Assembly: GCA_005882335.1 (NCBI GenBank)
Contig: VBAP01000042.1
Location: 1 to 39,183 of the forward strand
Reading direction: 5' to 3'
Source: Candidatus Segetimicrobium genomatis
GTDB taxonomy: Bacteria > Sysuimicrobiota > Sysuimicrobiia > Sysuimicrobiales > Kaftiobacteriaceae
DNA: 39,183 nucleotides
This document shows positions 15,734 to 24,415 of this stretch, in pieces (the stretch's first letter is position 1; each line of letters opens with the position of its first letter). A program made the translations under genes and the position numbers. The notes beneath the pieces were generated by a model. The model was not told the DNA's origin. It worked only from the letters and a program-made list of their open reading frames with translations, and did no database searches.

Positions 15734-17233
15734 TCACGATGTCCTGCGTAACCGGCGCTCCATGTCCTTGATCTCCACGAGATATTGGGCCCATTGGGCC
15801 ATCTGGTCCAGCGCGGGACTTGGCTGCGGGGCGGCCTGTGGCAAAGGTTTCCTCCGATGCTTCATGTCATACAAGCCGGCGTCCGCTGCCTGGACAAGCG
15901 CCTCGACCGTCTGGCCATCTTCGGGATACACGGCCATCCCTATGCTCACAGAGAGCAGGGGATCTTCCCGGCTCGCCGCCAGCCGTTTAGTGATGCGGTC
16001 CGCGATTTGCCGGCCAGCGGTTTTCTCCGTCTCGAGGAGGACCACAGCAAACTCATCTCCGCCAATCCGCGCCGGCGTGTCGATATCCCGGCAACGGGCC
16101 CGAAGAACCGCGGCCAACCGAACCAGCGCCCGCGTGCCGACCACGTGCCCGTAGCGGTCGTTGATTTGCTTGAGGCCGTCCAGGTCGAACAGCAGCAGCA
16201 CAAAGGGTCGACCGGTGCGCTGGGACCGCTTCATCTCCTGCTCCATCACCTCAATGAACCGGCGGTGATTGGCTAAGCCCGTCACTGAGTCGCTGATGGC
16301 CAAACGCTTCAGCGTTTCCTCGGTTCGCCTCCGTTCGGCTACCACGGCCGCCAGCAGCAACGCCATCACCGTATTGACTCCCATGAACGCCTGCAGGATC
16401 AGCAGAGACACGTTGGCCGAGCCTGTGGCAAAGGGACCAACCCCATGGAGGGTTCCGTGGATGGAGATTCCAGACAACAGGAAAATGGCGGTTGCCGCTG
16501 CGCGTGCGCCAAACCGGAAGGCTACCCAGATCAGAAAGGGAATGCAGAGAAATTCCAAGGGGAGATGCTTGCTTTGAGCTGGCAAGAACCCTCCGAACAC
16601 AACCTCGGCGACAACAAAGAGACTAAGAAGCACTGCCGCGGCTTCTAACCGGGCTCCCTTCCGCTCCCACCGGGACCTCGCGCTCCAGAGGACCAGCAGC
16701 GGGGTGACCACGAGGGCTCCCCCCGCATCACCGAGCCACCAGGTCACCCAGATTGGAACGTACTTGGCCCACGGTGCGAAACCGGTGAGGGAGAGGCTGG
16801 TGACACCGATCGTGGCGCTCACGGTCGTACTTGCGAGGCCGGCCAGGACCGCAAACTTGAGAACGTCCTGGGCCCTCTCGAACGCCCTCCGCCCGTGAGC
16901 AAACCGATTGACGAGATACGCTCCCACCACGCCTTCCAGGGCGTTCCCGACCGCGATGCCGATCGAGCCCGCCACCGAACCAGAAGTCAACAGGTTCGCC
17001 AAAAACGCGCCGAGCAGGACCCCCGGCCACACACGATATCCGAGCACCAGCAGCGCGGCCAGCGCGATCCCAGTCGGGGGCCAGACCGGCGTGGCGCTGG
17101 GGTTGACAAAAGCCAGGTGCAGCCCCCATCTGGCCGCGGCGAAATACACAGCAGCCAGGAGTGCCGCCGCCACCGCGGTCGTGAGTATCTGAGGCCGGGT
17201 CTTCCCGCTGGGTATTTTTCTACCGTTGCTCAT
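15734..17233 (-). CDS. MASE1-GGDEF diguanylate cyclase
   Basis: A 499-residue membrane sensor that makes cyclic di-GMP from GTP. Residues 1-300 form a MASE1 sensor with about eight helices (GLHLAFVNPSATPVWPPTGIALA is its typical first loop). A short linker (RRRTEETLKRLA) leads to the GGDEF domain at about 310-465: DSVTGLANHRRF at 315-326, the metal site FDLDGLKQIND near 349-359, and an intact GGDEF at 391-395. The inhibitory I-site RDID is at 382-385, so product feedback is expected. It is the first gene in a group with a VWA-like lipoprotein and a coiled-coil membrane protein upstream. The stimulus is unknown. Confidence 0.93.
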   Translation of the reverse strand: MSNGRKIPSGKTRPQILTTAVAAALLAAVYFAAARWGLHLAFVNPSATPVWPPTGIALAALLVLGYRVWPGVLLGAFLANLLTSGSVAGSIGIAVGNALEGVVGAYLVNRFAHGRRAFERAQDVLKFAVLAGLASTTVSATIGVTSLSLTGFAPWAKYVPIWVTWWLGDAGGALVVTPLLVLWSARSRWERKGARLEAAAVLLSLFVVAEVVFGGFLPAQSKHLPLEFLCIPFLIWVAFRFGARAAATAIFLLSGISIHGTLHGVGPFATGSANVSLLILQAFMGVNTVMALLLAAVVAERRRTEETLKRLAISDSVTGLANHRRFIEVMEQEMKRSQRTGRPFVLLLFDLDGLKQINDRYGHVVGTRALVRLAAVLRARCRDIDTPARIGGDEFAVVLLETEKTAGRQIADRITKRLAASREDPLLSVSIGMAVYPEDGQTVEALVQAADAGLYDMKHRRKPLPQAAPQPSPALDQMAQWAQYLVEIKDMERRLRRTS

Positions 17234-17242
17234 CGGCTTGTC

Positions 17243-17989
17243 TCACGGGCACTTCAGCAGCGCGGATCCGTATCGATCCTTGGATAAATCCGCACCCGCG
17301 GCTTTGAAATACTGGAGCCAGAACTCTCTGATCGACAGGATCTTCTCCGCCGAAAGGCCTCCAGATGTGGCGGCGCCCGCCCCGACGACGCAGACTTCCA
17401 CATCCTGCAACTCCGGCAATCGCCCCGCAGACTGTTCCTTGGCAATGATCTGGCCAATCCGCGCGGCGGTCAGATTCTCTCCGGTGAAATCATAGCGCCT
17501 GGACTGCTCGATCATGTCCGAAAAGACCACGAGCAGTTTGTGGTCCCCCTCAAAGGTCGAAAAGACACGCTCGGCGAGTTGCATGGAATCAATCACGCTG
17601 CTACCAGGACGACCCGCTGGCTTCCGCACGATGGCTTCGGCCTGCTTGAGCACGGTGTCCCGCTTCTGGTGGACACGCCGCTCATAGTCGAGTTTGTTCT
17701 CCTTCAACGGCTCGTATCGATCAAATGACTCATTAATTGGGAAGGTAGAATGCGCCAGAGGGTTGTCGTCGATGATATCGGCGGCAATGACGCCTCCGCT
17801 CGCCACGGCGTCCAGGATCTTTGTGAAATCTCGCATGTATTGCTGCCGGATGGCCTGAGCGCTGGTGCTTCCGGAGAGGTCGAATAGTACCGTCGTGACT
17901 CGACCCTGGGCGGACTTCCCCCCGCACCCGGCCGCAACCAGCACCAGGAACGCACATAGGATTAGTACCCGACGACCGACCTGGTTCAT
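17243..17989 (-). CDS. Lipoprotein with von Willebrand A-like domain
   Basis: A 248-residue exported protein. The signal peptide ends in a lipobox (LVLVAAGC, Cys near residue 22). TVLFDLSGST near 33-42 is a MIDAS-like DxSGST metal motif, and GDHKLLVVFSDMIEQSRRYDF near 148-168 is the later beta-strand and helix of a VWA fold. Such domains bind partner proteins through a metal ion. The gene follows the membrane protein gene by only 7 bp and is followed by the diguanylate cyclase gene 9 bp later, so the three are probably one unit. No known complex is recognised. Confidence 0.8.
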   Translation of the reverse strand: MNQVGRRVLILCAFLVLVAAGCGGKSAQGRVTTVLFDLSGSTSAQAIRQQYMRDFTKILDAVASGGVIAADIIDDNPLAHSTFPINESFDRYEPLKENKLDYERRVHQKRDTVLKQAEAIVRKPAGRPGSSVIDSMQLAERVFSTFEGDHKLLVVFSDMIEQSRRYDFTGENLTAARIGQIIAKEQSAGRLPELQDVEVCVVGAGAATSGGLSAEKILSIREFWLQYFKAAGADLSKDRYGSALLKCP

Positions 17990-17996
17990 CGCGGCG

Positions 17997-19124
17997 CTAG
18001 GAAGCCTGCTTACTACTGGATGATGTCATCACTCGACTCGTCGCCACAAGATCGGGAACTTCAGGACAATACCAGTCCAGCACCTGGATGGCCACCGGCA
18101 GCGAGAATTCAGGGTGGTCTTTGAAAATTGCCGGAACCGTCTTTTCTTTCCTCGCCTCCAGGTTGCTCATGCGGTATTCTTGAATCAGTTCCTCGAAGGC
18201 ATTCGTGATGATGTGCGCCTCGTGCATCACCGCTTGAAGCGTCTTTTGTCGCCACGCCACCAGATACTGCAGACGAATCTCCAGTTTTTCCTTCCTGCGC
18301 TGCATGCGCGCCAGCTGCCGTTTGACCTGCCGGAGCGGGGCCTCAGTCAATCGAACTTGGCGGGCCATCGGATCATGCGTCAGGTACGAGAGGACCGTGG
18401 CAATAGAGTAGATGAGGAGGTTGATCAAGATGAACGTGGCCGTCACAGCCCTGGGGCTCATGCCCGAGTGTCCTAACTCGATGACATACGCTTCCCTGAC
18501 GAGCGCGATGGCGAAGATCGCTCCCAGCGGCGCCACGACGCACACTGCCAGCAAGAGCAGCTGGACCTTGCTCGGTTTCTCCAGCGAGAGAAAAATCCCC
18601 AGGACGTGGGCGCTGCCCACGAGGGAGACCGCCAGCACCAGCGTCATCACATACGTGAGGACTTCGGCCTCGCCAAACAGGCGGAAGGCGATGGCGTTGA
18701 GGGGAAACTCCCCGATCAGGATCGCCAGCATGAACATCAAATATCCCAGGGGATTCATCCGCCACTCGTGGTCGGGCCCCCACTTTGTGCGCTTGACCTT
18801 TCGGTCCTGATTAATGGCGTTCATGTTGTCCTCGTGAACGACTTTCAGCCGCCGGAATTCGAACTCCGTCTCCGTCAAGGAAATCTTGAGCAGACGGACT
18901 TCGCGCAGCATCCCGCAGTAACGGCCTTTTAGCCGCCTGTCGATATGCGCCCAGTGCCTGGCCAGCTCTTCCAGCGCTCGATCGGTCATTCGCTTCAGAC
19001 GGAACTCCCCGGCCGGAAAGGTGGATGCCTCGTCCGGTACCGGGACGCCTTGCGCCCCGTCATATCTGCCTCTGCGCCTGGCCTGGATTCTTTGGAAATA
19101 CCAGATGATGTCGCGGATGACCAT
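17997..19124 (-). CDS. Four-helix membrane protein with coiled coil, unknown function
   Basis: A 375-residue protein. A basic N-terminal part with heptad-like charged helices (about residues 45-110) leads to four predicted membrane segments (about 125-150, 155-180, 188-215 and 228-250). A second helical coiled coil follows (about 262-345, rich in R/K/E, RQVKRQLARMQRRKEKLEIRL). The tail is Ser/Lys-rich. No family recognised. The ATG is preceded by GGGGAGG six bases upstream, and that ribosome site can pair with an upstream CCTCCCCG. The next gene encodes a VWA-like lipoprotein, so the two may form an envelope assembly that links the cytoplasm to the outer face of the membrane. Confidence 0.7.
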   Translation of the reverse strand: MVIRDIIWYFQRIQARRRGRYDGAQGVPVPDEASTFPAGEFRLKRMTDRALEELARHWAHIDRRLKGRYCGMLREVRLLKISLTETEFEFRRLKVVHEDNMNAINQDRKVKRTKWGPDHEWRMNPLGYLMFMLAILIGEFPLNAIAFRLFGEAEVLTYVMTLVLAVSLVGSAHVLGIFLSLEKPSKVQLLLLAVCVVAPLGAIFAIALVREAYVIELGHSGMSPRAVTATFILINLLIYSIATVLSYLTHDPMARQVRLTEAPLRQVKRQLARMQRRKEKLEIRLQYLVAWRQKTLQAVMHEAHIITNAFEELIQEYRMSNLEARKEKTVPAIFKDHPEFSLPVAIQVLDWYCPEVPDLVATSRVMTSSSSKQAS

Positions 19125-19130
19125 TGGCGA

Positions 19131-19167
19131 CCTCCCCGACTACCCGTGTATGTATTGCCCGGGGAGG
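19131..19167 (-). promoter_or_regulatory. Hairpin covering a ribosome-binding site
   Basis: On the minus strand CCTCCCCG (19167-19160) pairs perfectly with CGGGGAGG (19138-19131), across a 21-nt loop. The second arm contains the GGGGAGG that serves the gene starting at 19124. Pairing would hide the site and hold back translation of the membrane protein. Thermosensor, ligand or coupling control are all possible; none is shown. Confidence 0.5.
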
Positions 19168-19192
19168 CGCTCAATTACCCAACACGCCGAGG

Positions 19193-20785
19193 TCATTCCA
19201 TCAAGATATCGGGCCCAATCCAGCGGAAACCCAGCGTCAACGCTCCAAACGTGAGGGCCAGCAGGAGGGTGGTCAGCGCGGCCCCCACGCCAAGGCGGTT
19301 GTCGGAGACCAGCGCCAGCACCGACACCGTCGCCACCAGGTAGTGAGCCGTCACAAGGAACATGGTAATGCTGAGGTTGGTGACAGAGTTGACGAATGTC
19401 GCGATGAACGCCACACCCGCGGTACGCCTGAGGAGCGGCACGTAGACGTCAATCAGCACGCGGAGCGACGTGGCTCCAAGATTGCCGGCCGCCTCCTCAA
19501 GCGACCGGTCAATTTGCCGGAATCCGGCGGCCGCGGTCTTGTAGGCGAATGGGAGATTCCAAAAGGACAAGGCCAGGATCAGGATCCAGATGGTCCCCGC
19601 GAGGGGGAGCGGAGGGCCGTTGAAGGCCAAGAGATAGCCAATACCGAGAAACACGCCCGGGATGGCAGCAGGCATCATGGCGCCGGCGTCCAGCAGCGTC
19701 GAGCCCACGATCGTTCGTTCCCGGGCGATATAGGCGATCACAAAACCGAGGATGGCCGCCAGCACCCCCGCCCCGCCGCTGACCACCAGACTGTTCTGGA
19801 CATGAGGCCAGCGCTTGATGGCCTCGGCCCAGTGGCGGAGGGTGAGGTGCCAGTCCGCTCCCCACACTCGTGTCAGGCCGCCGATCACAATGCCCGCGTA
19901 AATCAGGGTCACGAAAATCGCCACCAGTGAGCAGAACGCCACCAGGAAGACTTTGAGACCCCGCGGGGTCGGTCCCCGCTCCCCACGGACGCCGCGCCCC
20001 AAAACGGTCGTATACAGTCTCCTTCCCACCCAGCGCCGTTCCAACAGGAAAAGGATGGCCGCCGGCACCAGCAGGAGGCTGGCCAGCATCGCGGCGGCGC
20101 GCTGATCCGCCCATCCCTCAATCTGATACCAGGCCTCTGTGGCGAGGATAGGAAAGTCACCTCCAATGATCAGGGGATTGCCGAAGTCGGCCAGGACGTA
20201 CAAGGCCACCAGCAACATCGCCGCGGCCACACCCGGCCTGGCCAGCGGGGCGGTCACAGTCCGGAACACACTGACGTCATCCGCCCCCAGGTTCTTCGCC
20301 ACGAACTCTATGCTGGGAGGAATGTTTTCGAGCACCCTGCTGATCGCCAGGGTGGCGATTGGAAAGAACGAGATCGTCTGCGAAAGCCACAATCCCCGCC
20401 AGCCCAGGATGTCCACGCGCAGATTCAACACAGTGTGCGTAATGAGGCCCAGCCTGCCAAACAAGAGGAGGTACGAGAACGCCACGGTGAACGGCGGGGA
20501 GAAGAGCGGGAGGATCGAGATGGTTCGGAAGAAGCGCTTCCCGGGGACGTCAGGACGGGTCAACGCCAGCGCAAAGACAAAACCCAGGATGCATGCGGTG
20601 ATGGTGGACAGGACGGTCATCAACAGGCTGTTCACGATGGCCCGGAGCCATCGCGGGTGATCCAGCAGGGCGAGAAAGTCCACCGGCGACGGATACGTGA
20701 GGACGCGGATGACGGGGTAGAGCACAAATAGCGCGATCAGCAGCGCGGTGCCCAGCAGACCCAGAAGCAAGACCGGATCGCCCAA
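19193..20785 (-). CDS. Fused iron-type ABC transporter permease (FbpB-like)
   Basis: A 530-residue inner-membrane protein with two permease modules of about six helices each, as in ferric-iron (FbpB/AfuB) and related importers. EAA-like coupling loops are VAKNLGADDVSVFRTVTAPLARPG near 163-186 and EEAAGNLGATSLRVLIDVYVPLLR near 426-449. The likely start is TTG at 20785; no ATG or GTG gives a normal start, and GGAGG lies about 25 nt upstream, so the true start is uncertain. It follows the binding-protein gene by 41 bp. No ATPase gene follows, as the next gene is unrelated. Confidence 0.85.
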   Translation of the reverse strand: MGDPVLLLGLLGTALLIALFVLYPVIRVLTYPSPVDFLALLDHPRWLRAIVNSLLMTVLSTITACILGFVFALALTRPDVPGKRFFRTISILPLFSPPFTVAFSYLLLFGRLGLITHTVLNLRVDILGWRGLWLSQTISFFPIATLAISRVLENIPPSIEFVAKNLGADDVSVFRTVTAPLARPGVAAAMLLVALYVLADFGNPLIIGGDFPILATEAWYQIEGWADQRAAAMLASLLLVPAAILFLLERRWVGRRLYTTVLGRGVRGERGPTPRGLKVFLVAFCSLVAIFVTLIYAGIVIGGLTRVWGADWHLTLRHWAEAIKRWPHVQNSLVVSGGAGVLAAILGFVIAYIARERTIVGSTLLDAGAMMPAAIPGVFLGIGYLLAFNGPPLPLAGTIWILILALSFWNLPFAYKTAAAGFRQIDRSLEEAAGNLGATSLRVLIDVYVPLLRRTAGVAFIATFVNSVTNLSITMFLVTAHYLVATVSVLALVSDNRLGVGAALTTLLLALTFGALTLGFRWIGPDILME

Positions 20786-20826
20786 TCGTGTGGTGGATCG
20801 AGCGATCCGGCCTCCAATCCTAGACG

Positions 20827-21867
20827 TTACCGTCGCTGGCTACCAATCAACTCTTCCCACTTCTTGGTGAGACGGTCGCGGTTTTGCAGGGCAAAGGGCC
20901 GATCGTACTTCACGAATTTCAAGGACGAGAGGGTGGGGAAGTCGGAGCGGATCGGGACGTCGGTGCGCACCGGGTACTTGAAGCCAAACCTGGCGATAAC
21001 TTCCTGCGCGCCCTTCTGCAGCACGAAGTCTACGAAGCGCTTCGCTCCCTCGGGATTGGGTCCCCCCTTCACAATAGAGATGCTCCCAATCTCTCCACCC
21101 GTGTCGGGGGGAATCACGTATTCGAGAGGCTGGCCGTTGTCCTTCGCTTCCGCGCTGTCGTCCAACCAGGCCACGCCTACCACGGCCTCTCCTCGGACGA
21201 CCAGAGGGATCGTGCTGGGCCCCGTCGCTCCGTACACGCGGACACTGGCGTCGAAACGCTTGAGCCACTCGAAGCCTTTGTCCTCACTGCCCTGCCGGAA
21301 GATTTGCGTGGCGAGAAAGATGTACCCTCCTCCCACAGTCGCGGGATTCCACGCCGCGACCTTGCCGGCATACGCAGGATGGAGGAGATCGTCCCAGGTC
21401 TGCGGGTAGGGACCGCCACGGGGTTTGATCTCCTGTTCGTAGAGTCTCCGGTTGACGATGATGACCAGCGGGCCGGCATAGAATCCATGCCAGAGCCCTC
21501 TGGGGTCGATATATTCAGATGGGATCTTGCCGCCCATTTCCTCGGGGGCGTGATAGGGAAGGAGAAGACCATCTCTGGCCAACGGCTCGTGGATTTCAAC
21601 CGACCCCCCAACGAAGATATCCGCTCGGGGAAATGAAGCCTCCGACCGCACTCTCGCGGCCATGGTCCCCGCGGCCGCAAGAATTAATGACTCGACCTTC
21701 ATGCCCGTCATCGGTTCGAAGGCCTTCGTCAACACGTTCATCGTATATTCGTCCATGCCTGAATAGACGATGATGGTGTTCGTCGGCGCGGCGGTCCCGG
21801 GTCCAACGACGAGAAGAAGACAGATCACCAATACGGACACGATCCCAGCTATCCGTGACGCACGCAT
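20827..21867 (-). CDS. ABC transporter binding protein, ferric-iron type
   Basis: A 346-residue exported binding protein (signal peptide about 1-27, IVSVLVICLLLVVGPGTAA). TIIVYSGMDEYTMNVLTKAFEPMTGMKVESL is the usual opening of the FbpA/AfuA family. YAGPLVIIVNRRLYEQE, PQTWDDLLHPAYAGKVAAWNP and the C-terminal EGAKRFVDFVLQKGAQEVIARFG follow the family pattern. Ligands in this family include ferric iron, phosphonates and thiamine, and a ligand cannot be chosen from the sequence. The ATG has GGAGGGA close upstream. It is the first gene of a two-gene unit. Confidence 0.9.
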   Translation of the reverse strand: MRASRIAGIVSVLVICLLLVVGPGTAAPTNTIIVYSGMDEYTMNVLTKAFEPMTGMKVESLILAAAGTMAARVRSEASFPRADIFVGGSVEIHEPLARDGLLLPYHAPEEMGGKIPSEYIDPRGLWHGFYAGPLVIIVNRRLYEQEIKPRGGPYPQTWDDLLHPAYAGKVAAWNPATVGGGYIFLATQIFRQGSEDKGFEWLKRFDASVRVYGATGPSTIPLVVRGEAVVGVAWLDDSAEAKDNGQPLEYVIPPDTGGEIGSISIVKGGPNPEGAKRFVDFVLQKGAQEVIARFGFKYPVRTDVPIRSDFPTLSSLKFVKYDRPFALQNRDRLTKKWEELIGSQRR

Positions 21868-22122
21868 GCGCTCCCTCCATTCTGGACTTGGAACTGGCGG
21901 GATATTTCGCTACGTTCGTGGCGACGCCTGCCGGACAGCCTGCCCAGGCTCAGCGAGACTCCTCGCGGCGGGCGATTACGACGCGCGCGCCATACAGGGG
22001 TATACCCGAGCCGCGACAGCGGGACCTCGCTGTGCCGCCCCGCTCCGTCCCGCCCGCAGCAATCCGCTATGCTGCAACCCGAGTATCATAGAGACAGACG
22101 AATCCACGGGGAGGTGAATACG
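21868..22122. other. Divergent intergenic region
   Basis: No gene is seen. The region separates the iron-type importer (minus) from the ACT-like gene (plus) and should hold both promoters. Two symmetric sites are visible: the palindrome GGGTATACCC at 21999-22008, and the hairpin ACAGCG/CGCTGT at 22017-22034 with a 6-nt loop. Either could be an operator. Confidence 0.4.
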
Positions 22123-22536
22123 GTGGCTGACAAGGTCCGGCGGGTCGAATATTACTATGTGCCGGTGCCGGATAAACCCGGCGAGGGTCTAAAGGTGCTG
22201 TCGGCGCTCAAGAATGCCGGCGTCCTTTTTCTCGCGATTCATGCGTTTCCTACGGGTGGAGGGCGTGCGCAACTCGATCTCGTCCCCGAAGATGCGAAGA
22301 AGTTCAAACAGGCGGCACAGGCGGCGGGCTTCACGCCGACGGGGCCGAAGTGGGCGTTCCTGATCACCGGGGATGACCGCGTGGGCGCGGCTGCCGAACA
22401 CGGAAAGAAACTCGCCGACGCGAGGGTCAACGTCACCGCGGCGAGCGCGCTCAGCGCGGGATCCGGCCGCTATGGCATGATCGTGTGGGTGGCGCCGGCC
22501 GACTACGAGAAGGCTGCCGCCGCGCTCGGCGCATAG
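22123..22536 (+). CDS. Small ACT-like protein
   Basis: A 137-residue cytoplasmic protein. Two repeats of an ACT-like beta-alpha-beta pattern are visible: YYYVPVPDKPGEGLKVLSALKNAGV with LDLVPEDAKKFKQAAQAAG in the first half, and AFLITGDDRVGAAAEHGKKLADARVNVTAASALSAGSGRYGMIVWVAPADYEKA in the second. ACT domains usually bind amino acids or other small ligands. The GTG at 22123 was chosen because GGGGAGG lies 8 nt upstream; the frame is open further back without support. The assignment is from fold pattern, not catalytic residues. Confidence 0.75.
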   Translation: MADKVRRVEYYYVPVPDKPGEGLKVLSALKNAGVLFLAIHAFPTGGGRAQLDLVPEDAKKFKQAAQAAGFTPTGPKWAFLITGDDRVGAAAEHGKKLADARVNVTAASALSAGSGRYGMIVWVAPADYEKAAAALGA

Positions 22537-22567
22537 GCTGCCCGCGGCGATCCGAATCTTCTTTGAT

Positions 22568-23737
22568 GTGACTTCTCGTCTGGCCTTGATCTTCATCCTG
22601 GCGATCGCGGCCGCGGGCTGTGATCTTGTCAACGTCGGCTATAATCAAGGCGCCTGCGGCAGCGCCTCTTCGACCACGCCCACCATTCAACTGCAGCTCC
22701 TTATTCCGAGCGGCCTCGCTCAGCCTGTGTACGTCACCCACGCCGGCGATGGCTCAGGACGCCTGTTCATCGTCGAACAGGCCGGTGTGATCAGGATCTT
22801 CAAGAACGGGTCGCTGCTCGCCACGCCGTTTCTCGACATCCGCAGCCGCGTGCTTTCGGGCGGCGAGCAGGGCCTGCTCAGCGTCGCCTTCCATCCCCAG
22901 TACACCAGCAACGGACGCTTCTTCGTCAACTACACCGCGACCGGCGTGGGCGTCCCGTACAAATCGGTCATTGCCGAATACAATGTCTCAACTACTAACC
23001 GCGACGTTGCCGATCTCACGGAGCGGGTGCTGCTGGAAATCCCCGATCGTTATTCCAATCACAACGGTGGTCTGAACTTGTTTGGTCCTGACGGGTACTT
23101 GTACATCGGATTGGGCGACGAAGGCGGGGCCGGGGATCCGCAGAACAACGGGCAGAATCTGGGCACGCTCTTCGGCAAAGTGCTGCGCATCGACGTGAAC
23201 GGGGCTCTGCCGTATGCTATCCCATCGGATAACCCGTTCTTGGGAACCGCCGGCGCGCGCAGGGAGATCTGGGCCTACGGGCTGCGCAATCCATGGCGTT
23301 TCTCCTTTGATCGTTGCGATGGGCGGCTCTTCCTCGCTGACGTCGGACAAGCCACGTGGGAGGAGGTTGATATCATCCAGAAGGGTGGGAACTACGGCTG
23401 GAACATTATGGAGGGTCCGGCCTGCTATCTGTCCGCATGCACCCCGACAGGGTTGCCGCCCATTGCCTACTACGATCATGCGCTCGGCGACTGCTCGATC
23501 ACCGGAGGATATGTTTACCGCGGCACTGCCTCGCCTGCGCTGACAGGATGGTATCTTTTTGCGGACTTTTGTACCGGGCGCCTCTGGAGTCTACGAGAAA
23601 CCAGCCCGAACAATTGGACGATGACACAGGCGGCACAGACAGGACTCGGCATCAGTTCGTTTGGTGAGGACCAAAACGGCGAAGTGTACATCGTCGACTA
23701 CAATGGCGGAGCCCTGTATCGCGTGACGGCACGTTAA
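22568..23737 (+). CDS. PQQ-dependent sugar dehydrogenase, lipoprotein
   Basis: A 389-residue exported six-bladed propeller of the glucose/sorbosone dehydrogenase family. Lipobox AIAAAGC (Cys near residue 17) anchors it to a membrane. RLFIVEQAGVIRIFKNG, LLSVAFHPQYTSNGRFFVNYT, NHNGGLNLFGPDGYLYIGLGDEGGAGDPQNNGQNLGTLFGKVLRID, and IWAYGLRNPWRFSFD are the blade motifs; the His in NHNGG is the expected catalytic base. It would oxidise an aldose or related alcohol outside the cytoplasm with PQQ. The GTG start at 22568 has no ribosome site. It lies 31 bp after the ACT-like gene. PQQ synthesis genes are not in the window. Confidence 0.9.
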   Translation: MTSRLALIFILAIAAAGCDLVNVGYNQGACGSASSTTPTIQLQLLIPSGLAQPVYVTHAGDGSGRLFIVEQAGVIRIFKNGSLLATPFLDIRSRVLSGGEQGLLSVAFHPQYTSNGRFFVNYTATGVGVPYKSVIAEYNVSTTNRDVADLTERVLLEIPDRYSNHNGGLNLFGPDGYLYIGLGDEGGAGDPQNNGQNLGTLFGKVLRIDVNGALPYAIPSDNPFLGTAGARREIWAYGLRNPWRFSFDRCDGRLFLADVGQATWEEVDIIQKGGNYGWNIMEGPACYLSACTPTGLPPIAYYDHALGDCSITGGYVYRGTASPALTGWYLFADFCTGRLWSLRETSPNNWTMTQAAQTGLGISSFGEDQNGEVYIVDYNGGALYRVTAR

Positions 23738-23742
23738 TTCTC

Positions 23743-24195
23743 TCAGCTGTTATCGCATTCAACGTTGGCGTAACCGGATCGGAAATCATGGACGGTCCCG
23801 TGGGGAAGATCATATGCGTGCCGCAACACACACCCCAGGTCGCTGCCCAAGAGGGTGAATGGAGATAGAAGGCACGGAAGACGTACAAGTCCCCACGCCA
23901 GGTGATCGTGTATCGGCGTCTGTGCCCCCACAGGGACAATAAGGGCGTGTAACGTCAGCGAGCGGTCTGCACGACGGTAGATCAGGTAGGAAGCGATCCC
24001 GCCGCCCATCTTGCTGTTGGGATTCGCCCATGTGAATTCATCCGGCAGCCAGTTGCTCGCGGCGAGCAGTTCTCCGAATGCTGGTCGCATCCGTTCCACT
24101 CGACGCGGCGGCGATGGAGTCGCTCCCACCACATCCAGCACATGCGCGATGAACGCCTCCAGGACTGGAGAGCTTGCGTAGTATTCGTCCGGCAT
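23743..24195 (-). pseudogene. Cysteine dioxygenase-like cupin, decayed copy
   Basis: Intact part: DEYYASSPVLEAFIAHVLDVVG through MGGGIASYLIYRRADRSLTLHALIVPVGAQTPIHDHLAWGL, which carries the metal-binding HDH. After this, comparison with the second copy (31498-32117) shows that about 40 codons are missing. The sequence then resumes in another frame (TSSVPSISIH) and returns to the first frame through an extra C (LGSDLGCVLRHAYD...FRSGYANVECDNS). The ATG at 24195 has GGAGG six bases upstream. Function is probably lost. The family would oxidise a thiol or bind a small carboxylate. Confidence 0.75.
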
Positions 24196-24215
24196 CGGAT
24201 TCCTCCACGGCGGCA

Positions 24216-24250
24216 TACTCACGAACGCTCCACCGTACTTACGAACGCCC
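24216..24250. repeat. 15-bp direct repeat, 20-bp period
   Basis: TACTCACGAACGCTC (24216-24230) and TACTTACGAACGCCC (24236-24250) differ at two positions and are two helical turns apart. They lie between the decayed cupin and the peroxidase gene, so they may be tandem operator sites. Confidence 0.4.
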
Positions 24251-24415
24251 AATCGATCTACGGAGGGACTGCTGCTTAAATAGTCGCGTCGCAATGTCTT
24301 GAACTTCCGATGGTGAGGCAGGCATGAGATAGACGACGGCAGTAGCACTGCCACCGATCCGCGCTACGAGTCCGTTTGATGGCGTCGACGGACTCACCTT
24401 CCTCAGGGGATCCCA

